Positions 1 to 6,108 of a DNA stretch of 6,108 nt are shown one piece after another. A model generated the notes under the pieces. The model saw only the letters and a program-made list of their open reading frames with translations. It searched no databases and was not told where the DNA came from. Source of the stretch: JBGCDD01 sp045105075 (GTDB lineage: Bacteria > Pseudomonadota > Alphaproteobacteria > Rhodobacterales > Rhodobacteraceae); NCBI GenBank assembly GCA_045105075.1, contig JBGCDD010000126.1, forward strand, positions 1-6,108, given 5' to 3'. The translations under genes were made by a program, and so were the position numbers. Position 1 is the first letter of the stretch. Each line of letters starts with the position of its first letter.

Positions 1-567
1 GGGCAGCATATCGATGCCGCCGCCGACCCGACCGAACGCGTTTTCAAAATCGGGCCGCTCCTGCGCCATGTTGCGGATATAGGCATAGCTTTCGCGAAAC
101 CGCAGCCCGCGATCATGATAGGGCATATCCAGCGCCGGATATTCCTCGGGCCGATCACCCGACGCCACCCCAAGCAGCAACCGCCCGCCCGACAAAACAT
201 CGACACTGGCCGCCGCTTTGGCCACATGGGCCGGATGGCGCAATGGCAAGATCAGACTGGCCACACCCAGCGCGATCTGGCGGGTTTGTCCGGCCAAGAC
301 ACCGAGGTAAACGAACGGATCAAAAGTCTGCCCCGCATCGCCAAAGGACGGCACGTTGAACGGCACATCACGCAGCCAAAGCGCTGCAAACCCAAGCTGT
401 TCTGCAAATTGCGCGCGCTCGAGATGGCGGGTCAATGTGGGCACCGCGCTGTGCATATGGTTTTCCACCGGCATGACCAACCCAACGCTGAGGCGATTGG
501 GTTGCAAAACCCGGTCATAGGCGGCGTTCAGCGGCGCGAAACTCGTGCGACTTTCCTGTTCCAGCAT
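1..567 (-). CDS. Luciferase-like (LLM class) flavin-dependent oxidoreductase, 3' end cut off by the window edge
   Basis: Reading the minus strand from the ATG at 567-565 gives 189 codons with no stop to the left edge, so the C-terminal part is missing. The start (MLEQESRTSFAPLNAAYDRV) and the following LSVGLVMPVE strand fit the bacterial luciferase-like TIM-barrel family. Further family signs are QFAEQLGFAALWLRDVPF near residues 53-70, ALGVASLILPLRHP near 99-112, and HVAKAAASVDVLSGGRLLLGVASGDRPEEY near 114-143, the usual strand and helix around the flavin site. This family uses reduced flavin (FMNH2 or F420) and often O2 to oxidise small organic substrates; substrate and cofactor cannot be told here. 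It resembles the 'luciferase-type oxidoreductase' subgroup of roughly 300-residue proteins. No signal peptide is seen, so it is probably cytosolic. An in-frame ATG at 606-604 would add 13 residues, but the start at 567 has a better ribosome binding site and a more family-like N-terminus. It lies downstream of oxyR on the same strand with a 203-bp gap, so co-transcription is possible but not shown. Confidence 0.88.
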   Translation of the reverse strand, partial: MLEQESRTSFAPLNAAYDRVLQPNRLSVGLVMPVENHMHSAVPTLTRHLERAQFAEQLGFAALWLRDVPFNVPSFGDAGQTFDPFVYLGVLAGQTRQIALGVASLILPLRHPAHVAKAAASVDVLSGGRLLLGVASGDRPEEYPALDMPYHDRGLRFRESYAYIRNMAQERPDFENAFGRVGGGIDMLP

Positions 568-770
568 GCACTCACCCCATTCGCGAACGTCCGCAGATCC
601 TTGCATAGCGCAGCCTCGCCCGGCTTGCGATGCTCGTTGAGCGGCGTTTCGGGACAGCCACGCGCAATGTCCAAGCCGAAATCGATTTGCAGGTTTTAGA
701 TAGGGTCGACCGGTCGCAAGGGTCTGTTCCGGCGGCGGGCAGTCTCGTGCACCGGGCCGCCTTGGCGGGA
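568..770. other. Intergenic gap between oxyR and the LLM oxidoreductase gene
   Basis: This 203-bp stretch follows the oxyR stop and precedes the oxidoreductase start. I see no convincing gene, strong terminator or consensus promoter in it. The only structures noted are a perfect 10-bp palindrome, CGACCGGTCG, at 707-716 and a small GC-rich hairpin (CCGC-CAAG-GCGG on the minus strand) just after the oxyR stop, without a T-tract. The size of the gap leaves room for a separate promoter for the oxidoreductase gene. Confidence 0.4.
571..578 (-). promoter_or_regulatory. Ribosome binding site of the LLM oxidoreductase
   Basis: The minus strand reads GGGGTGAG, then TGC, then the ATG at 567. This purine-rich run is a reasonable Shine-Dalgarno sequence and supports the start at 567 over the in-frame ATG at 606. 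The spacing from the end of the run is short (3 nt), which lowers certainty. Confidence 0.4.
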
Positions 771-1679
771 TCACACCACAGCGTAGCCCTGCGACGTGGC
801 AGCACCGCGCACAATCGCGCCGATCTTCATCAACTGCTCGGACAGTGGGTTAGATTTGCGCCAAACCATCCCAATCGTGCGCTGCGGGCTTGGCGGGGCA
901 AAGCGGGCCACCGACACATCAGCCGATCGGGTTTCCAGCTTCAACGCCATTTCCGGGATCAACGTCACGCCCATGCCCGCGCCCACCATCTGCACCAGCG
1001 TCGACAGCGAACTGCCCTCCATCACCTGACGCGGCTGCGGGCCGGTAACGTCGCAAAACGACAGGGCCTGATCACGAAAACAATGCCCCTCTTCCAGCAA
1101 CAGCAACCGCATGGCCTGCAACATCTTTGGGCTCGGCACCGGTTTACCGGCATCTTCCAGCGGGCGCACCAGCACGAAATCTTCGTCGAACATGGCAAAT
1201 TCGCGCAAAGCCGGTTCCGAAATTGGCAGCGCGACGATGGCAACGTCCAGCCGCGCATCCAGCAGATCAGAAATCAGCGCCATAGTGACGGATTCGCGCA
1301 GTTCGACCTCAAGCTCGGGAAACCGCTGTGACAGCGCGGCGATAATATCGGGCAATAAATACGGCGCCACAGTCGGGATGATTCCCAACCGCAGCCGCCC
1401 GGCAAGCGGCCCTTGCGATGCACGCACCAGATCGCCCAGCTCATCCACACCCAGCAAAATTTTCTGCGAGCGCTGCACAAAGTCTTCGCCCAGTTGCGTC
1501 AACCTGATCTGGCGCGCGCCACGTTCCACCAGGGGCGCGCCGACCATCGCCTCCAGCTCTTTGATTTGTTGGGACAATGCGGGTTGCGAGATCGAACAGG
1601 CCTCGGCGGCATGACCAAAATGACCAAACCGGGCCAGCGCATCGAAATAGCGCAGTTGTTTCAGAGTAACGCCTATCAT
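771..1679 (-). CDS. oxyR: Hydrogen peroxide-sensing LysR-family transcriptional regulator OxyR
   Basis: This complete 302-residue protein matches the usual OxyR length of about 300-305. An N-terminal winged helix-turn-helix spans about residues 4-63 (LKQLRYFDALARFGHF, then EACSISQPALSQQIKELE). A LysR effector domain follows from about residue 94. The peroxide-sensing segment LLLLEEGHCFRDQALSFC places cysteines at 200 and 209, equivalent to E. coli Cys199 and Cys208, which form the activating disulfide. The residues that help bind and cleave H2O2 are also present: Thr103 in IPTVAPYLLP, and His199, Arg202 and Asp203 around the peroxidatic cysteine. RRTIG-like (QRTIGMVWRKSNPLS) and GAGMGVTLIPEMAL segments near the C-terminus are further OxyR signs. 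In the family, oxidised OxyR activates catalase and other defence genes and often represses itself. Divergent transcription from katG fits this role exactly. The start is the ATG at 1679-1677; it lacks a strong Shine-Dalgarno sequence, with only a weak AAGCTGGG just upstream. Confidence 0.95.
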   Translation of the reverse strand: MIGVTLKQLRYFDALARFGHFGHAAEACSISQPALSQQIKELEAMVGAPLVERGARQIRLTQLGEDFVQRSQKILLGVDELGDLVRASQGPLAGRLRLGIIPTVAPYLLPDIIAALSQRFPELEVELRESVTMALISDLLDARLDVAIVALPISEPALREFAMFDEDFVLVRPLEDAGKPVPSPKMLQAMRLLLLEEGHCFRDQALSFCDVTGPQPRQVMEGSSLSTLVQMVGAGMGVTLIPEMALKLETRSADVSVARFAPPSPQRTIGMVWRKSNPLSEQLMKIGAIVRGAATSQGYAVV

Positions 1680-1692
1680 AAGCCCAGCTTAT
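1678..1692. promoter_or_regulatory. Candidate OxyR/LysR-type binding box at the oxyR start
   Basis: The sequence is ATAAGC-CCA-GCTTAT, a perfect 6-bp inverted repeat around a 3-nt centre. It has LysR-box geometry (T-N11-A, with T at 1679 and A at 1691). It can also be read as ATAA-N7-TTAT, one mismatch per arm from the OxyR half-site ATAG-N7-CTAT. It overlaps the oxyR start codon, where bound OxyR could block its own gene. It lies about 65 bp upstream of a transcription start for katG if the weak promoter at 1738-1743 is right. A second half-site in register at 1700-1714 is weak, with 4 of 8 arm positions. Binding is inferred from sequence alone. Confidence 0.5.
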
Positions 1693-1713
1693 CGCAGCAG
1701 TCAGAATAATCAA

Positions 1714-1743
1714 TTAGAGACCCAGCCCGGTCTTTGTTAGAAG
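1714..1743 (+). promoter_or_regulatory. Weak candidate katG promoter
   Basis: TAGAAG at 1738-1743 matches the -10 consensus TATAAT at 4 of 6 positions. TTAGAG at 1714-1719, 18 bp upstream, is a poor -35 element. A poor -35 is common at promoters that depend on an activator such as OxyR. It would start the transcript near 1750 and leave a leader of about 45 nt before katG. No other pair in the region is better, but this one could easily be chance. Confidence 0.2.
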
Positions 1744-1784
1744 AGTTCCAGACTGAGCACAAAACAGCAGTTGATCCAGCAAAC

Positions 1785-1788
1785 GGAG
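1785..1788 (+). promoter_or_regulatory. Ribosome binding site that fixes the katG start
   Basis: GGAG at 1785-1788 lies 6 nt before the ATG at 1795, an ideal spacing. It decides the start against the in-frame TTG at 1771, because the site would then lie inside the coding sequence. Confidence 0.8.
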
Positions 1789-1794
1789 ACTTCC

Positions 1795-3972
<2,178 letters not shown>

Positions 3973-3980
3973 AACCAAGC

Positions 3981-4007
3981 AACCGGGCGGCCAAGCGCTG
4001 CCCGGTT
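3981..4007. terminator. Hairpin between convergent katG and malQ, probably a bidirectional terminator
   Basis: AACCGGGC at 3981-3988 pairs perfectly with GCCCGGTT at 4000-4007 around an 11-nt loop. It begins 8 bp after the katG stop and lies 45 bp after the malQ stop. On the plus strand only a short TTT run closes the stem. On the minus strand a TTTT run follows a few bases after the stem. The tails are weak for classic intrinsic termination, but the position between convergent genes supports a terminator role. Confidence 0.65.
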
Positions 4008-4051
4008 TGCCCTGCGCGTACGGCCCGGGCCGACACCATTTGACGGCGCGG

Positions 4052-6031
4052 TTACGTGATCGAGCTTTGATCTTTGGCAGCTGATGGCGTTCTGTGCGCC
4101 ATGGCGTCTTGCAAGGTTTCAAACCCAGGATGGGTGCCTAGATCTTTGACCTGAACCGGACAGCGGCGGCGCCAGTTGGGGTGTTCGTCAATGGTACCGG
4201 GCAGGTTTTGCGCCTCCAGCACGCCCAACGCATCATCCAGTTGCACCGCCAACAACGCACACGGCGCTCGCCCCAGATGGTGATGCACCGCATGTGACAC
4301 CTCTGACGGACGGGCCAGTGGCGCAATACCACACCGCGCGCGCAGGCTGTTGCGTTGACGTGCACGCTCGGCATGGCGCGTTTGCGCCCCGGCGTCTGAC
4401 ACCCAGCCCACCTGTTGCCACCAGGCAATGTCCTCGCCGTACCAGAACCCTTGCAAACTGGGCGTGTCGTGGGTGCCAAAACAGGCCAGGCTATGGGGCG
4501 ACAACCCGGCCGGAGCCCGCAGCGCGCCACTGGCTTCGGCCTCGTATTGCCACACCGAATAGCTATAAAGCCCGGCGGCGTTCAGTTGCGCACGAAAGCC
4601 ATCCGGCACAAGGCCCAGATCTTCGCCCACAATCACACAGCCCGCACGATGCGCTTCGATCGCGATAACCGCCAGAAGTGACGCAAAGGGCTGGCTGATA
4701 TACCCCCCCGGACTGCCATCTTCGGGCAGCCAGAAACTGCGCAACAAGCCAAGCGCGTGGTCGATGCGCAACAGCCCGCTATGGGCCATCAATTTGCGCA
4801 ACATCGCCCGTAACGGGGCATAAAACACCTCAGCCAACGGCCCCGGCGCATGCGCAGCCAATGTCCAGGATTGCCCTTGCGGGCTCAGGTGATCGGGCGG
4901 CGCGCCGATGCTGACGCCCTTTGCAATTGTGGCGCCATTCATCCAGACCTCGGCCCCGTCCAAACGCGGACCCACAGCAAGATCAAGGTAAAGACCCAGC
5001 GTCATCCCGGCGTTCTTTGCGCTCTTCTGAGCCTGCGAAACCTGCAGTTCAGCGCGCCATTGCAGCCAGCCGTGGAACGCGGCCCGTTGGCCGGCCGCGC
5101 GTTTGGCACCAGCGCCGGGGCATTGCAACGCCTGCGGCCAGCGGCGAAAATCGCGTCCGTGGACTTCACTAAGGGCTTCAAACTGCGCAAACTCCTCCAG
5201 CGGCCGCCCTTGTGCGGCTTGCCAGTCGAAAAACGCCGGGTCCGGGGCCGCAAGAAATGCGCGATGCTCACGCTCCAAGCCGTCGCGGTGACGCGCGCGG
5301 AACGACGGGTAGTCAATCAGATCGCCGGGCGCCTGATCCAAACTGCGATCCAGCGCGATGTGGTCAATGTTGAAAAACCCGCGATGGGTTGGCGAATACG
5401 GGCTGATCATGTCATCAGCGGCCCAGCCCAACGCGTTGATCGGGTTCACCCCCAGAAATTGCGCACCCACACCGCCCAAAGCCGCACCAGCCTGCGCCAG
5501 ATCCGCATAATTCCCGAGGCCGCCATTGGATGCGCTGTTCAACCCATAAAGCGCCGCTGTGACGCCCCAGCACTGCGGGTGTCCGGTTTGCGCCGTCACA
5601 TCCGGTGCACGCGCCGGGCGCACCAACAACCGCGTGACTTGCTTACCTTCCTTCAAGGCCAGTTTCAGCGCGTAATACCCAATGTCCAGCGCGGGCAAGC
5701 TCAGCGTGTCGGTGCTTTTGCCGTCGTGCAACAGCGTTCCGGTTTCATCCAACAGCGCCCAGTCGCAGGGTTTGCCAAGAGGCAGGCTCCGGCCCTGCCC
5801 TGCATCCAGAACGTATTCGGGGGCCAAAACGCGCGCAGCGCGGCGTGCCGTATCCCGCTCCAATTCCTCGGCCACACTGGCGTGTGAAAAGGCATCTACA
5901 CCCAACGCCCCCAACAGCGCGCGCAACGTGTCCGGGCTGGTCGGGCGATGCACACCGTTGAGATCATGAAAATCCGCATGAACCCCATGCGCCGCGGCCA
6001 GGTCAGCAAGCTGCGCATCCGGATTGCTCAT
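4052..6031 (-). CDS. malQ: 4-alpha-glucanotransferase (amylomaltase), GH77
   Basis: This cytosolic enzyme moves alpha-1,4-glucan segments between maltodextrins and releases glucose. It acts in maltodextrin and glycogen breakdown. The 659 residues match the longer E. coli-like MalQ type. An N-terminal extension (about 1-140) includes LADLAAAHGVHADFHDLNG and ALLGALGVDA, as in proteobacterial MalQ. The catalytic barrel follows: CWGVTAALYGLNS with GNYADL (154-178), FLGVNPINAL (192-201), SPYSPTHRGFFNID (210-223) and YLDLAVG (348-354). LLRIDHALGL (420-429) holds Arg422 and the nucleophile Asp424. VIVGEDLGLVP (466-476) holds the acid/base Glu470. FGTHDTPSLQGFW (518-530) holds the third acidic residue, Asp522. 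The C-terminal NLPGTIDEHPNWRRR (609-623) is a family hallmark. All catalytic residues are intact. The start ATG at 6031-6029 has only a weak Shine-Dalgarno (GTGAG). It overlaps the stop of an upstream frame by ATGA, which suggests translational coupling within an operon whose other genes lie to the right of the window. Confidence 0.95.
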   Translation of the reverse strand: MSNPDAQLADLAAAHGVHADFHDLNGVHRPTSPDTLRALLGALGVDAFSHASVAEELERDTARRAARVLAPEYVLDAGQGRSLPLGKPCDWALLDETGTLLHDGKSTDTLSLPALDIGYYALKLALKEGKQVTRLLVRPARAPDVTAQTGHPQCWGVTAALYGLNSASNGGLGNYADLAQAGAALGGVGAQFLGVNPINALGWAADDMISPYSPTHRGFFNIDHIALDRSLDQAPGDLIDYPSFRARHRDGLEREHRAFLAAPDPAFFDWQAAQGRPLEEFAQFEALSEVHGRDFRRWPQALQCPGAGAKRAAGQRAAFHGWLQWRAELQVSQAQKSAKNAGMTLGLYLDLAVGPRLDGAEVWMNGATIAKGVSIGAPPDHLSPQGQSWTLAAHAPGPLAEVFYAPLRAMLRKLMAHSGLLRIDHALGLLRSFWLPEDGSPGGYISQPFASLLAVIAIEAHRAGCVIVGEDLGLVPDGFRAQLNAAGLYSYSVWQYEAEASGALRAPAGLSPHSLACFGTHDTPSLQGFWYGEDIAWWQQVGWVSDAGAQTRHAERARQRNSLRARCGIAPLARPSEVSHAVHHHLGRAPCALLAVQLDDALGVLEAQNLPGTIDEHPNWRRRCPVQVKDLGTHPGFETLQDAMAHRTPSAAKDQSSIT

Positions 6032-6108
6032 GGCTCACATGCCCGCGCGAAGGCACATATCGTTTGGCCAGATACTGTGAGCTTGCTCGGTTCGATCTTC
6101 ACAGGCGA
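6028..6108 (-). CDS. Possible C-terminal tail of a gene upstream of malQ
   Basis: From the right edge the minus strand is open for 26 codons and ends in a TGA that overlaps the malQ start as ATGA. The tail includes LTVSGQTICAFARACEP. Its pattern, a hydrophobic strand ending in a basic residue, resembles the last beta-strand of GH13 enzymes such as the glycogen-debranching enzyme GlgX, a common malQ neighbour. The evidence is the open frame and the 4-bp overlap; the identity is a guess. A second minus-strand frame is also open here and ends in a TGA at about 6035-6037, so the choice of frame is not certain. Confidence 0.45.
   Translation of the reverse strand, partial: SPVKIEPSKLTVSGQTICAFARACEP

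Noticed and set aside
604..606. Alternative in-frame ATG for the LLM oxidoreductase
   Set aside because: It would add 13 residues without family resemblance, and the GGGGTGAG site favours the start at 567.
115..699. Plus-strand open frame of 194 codons
   Set aside because: It lies antisense to the LLM oxidoreductase, is rich in Arg, His and Gln, and resembles no family. It is a shadow of GC-rich coding DNA.
1718..1733. AGACC-CAGCCC-GGTCT inverted repeat in the oxyR-katG region
   Set aside because: The arms are only 5 bp, the geometry does not fit the LysR box, and there is no T-tract. It is likely chance, though it lies in the putative promoter.
1771..1794. Upstream in-frame TTG start for katG, adding 8 residues
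   Set aside because: The ATG at 1795 has an ideally spaced GGAG and begins MDGNN...GGCPVMHGG, as family members do.
4850..5887. 345-codon plus-strand open frame opposite malQ
   Set aside because: It is long, but rich in Arg, Gln and Ala and without any domain, and malQ on the other strand has intact catalytic motifs. It reflects codon bias.

Overview
The window is GC-rich DNA of alphaproteobacterial character, most likely from the Rhodobacteraceae (Roseobacter/Paracoccus-like). This rests on protein style, GC-rich third codon positions and the pairing of oxyR with katG; no marker gene is present to prove it. It looks like ordinary chromosomal housekeeping DNA: no transposase, phage gene, CRISPR array, tRNA or rRNA was found.

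Left part (1-1679, all minus strand): the N-terminal 189 residues of a luciferase-like flavin-dependent monooxygenase run off the left edge. A 203-bp gap separates it from a complete LysR-family regulator that carries the paired redox cysteines of OxyR.

Centre (1680-3980): a 115-bp divergent promoter region lies between oxyR and katG, a complete 725-residue catalase-peroxidase on the plus strand. A perfect inverted repeat with LysR T-N11-A geometry overlaps the oxyR start codon. It is the best candidate for the OxyR site that controls both genes. The pair forms a peroxide-sensing and peroxide-detoxifying unit: OxyR is oxidised by H2O2 and would switch on katG, while probably limiting its own synthesis.

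Right part (3981-6108): an 8-bp GC-rich hairpin sits between the convergent ends of katG and malQ and probably terminates transcription in both directions. malQ (4-alpha-glucanotransferase, GH77) is complete on the minus strand. Its start codon overlaps by ATGA the stop of an upstream frame that enters from the right edge. That frame may be the tail of another glycogen or alpha-glucan gene, with malQ as a downstream operon member.

No undescribed system is visible. The points most worth checking are the OxyR/LysR-type box at the oxyR start, the ATGA overlap upstream of malQ, and the oxidoreductase gene downstream of oxyR.
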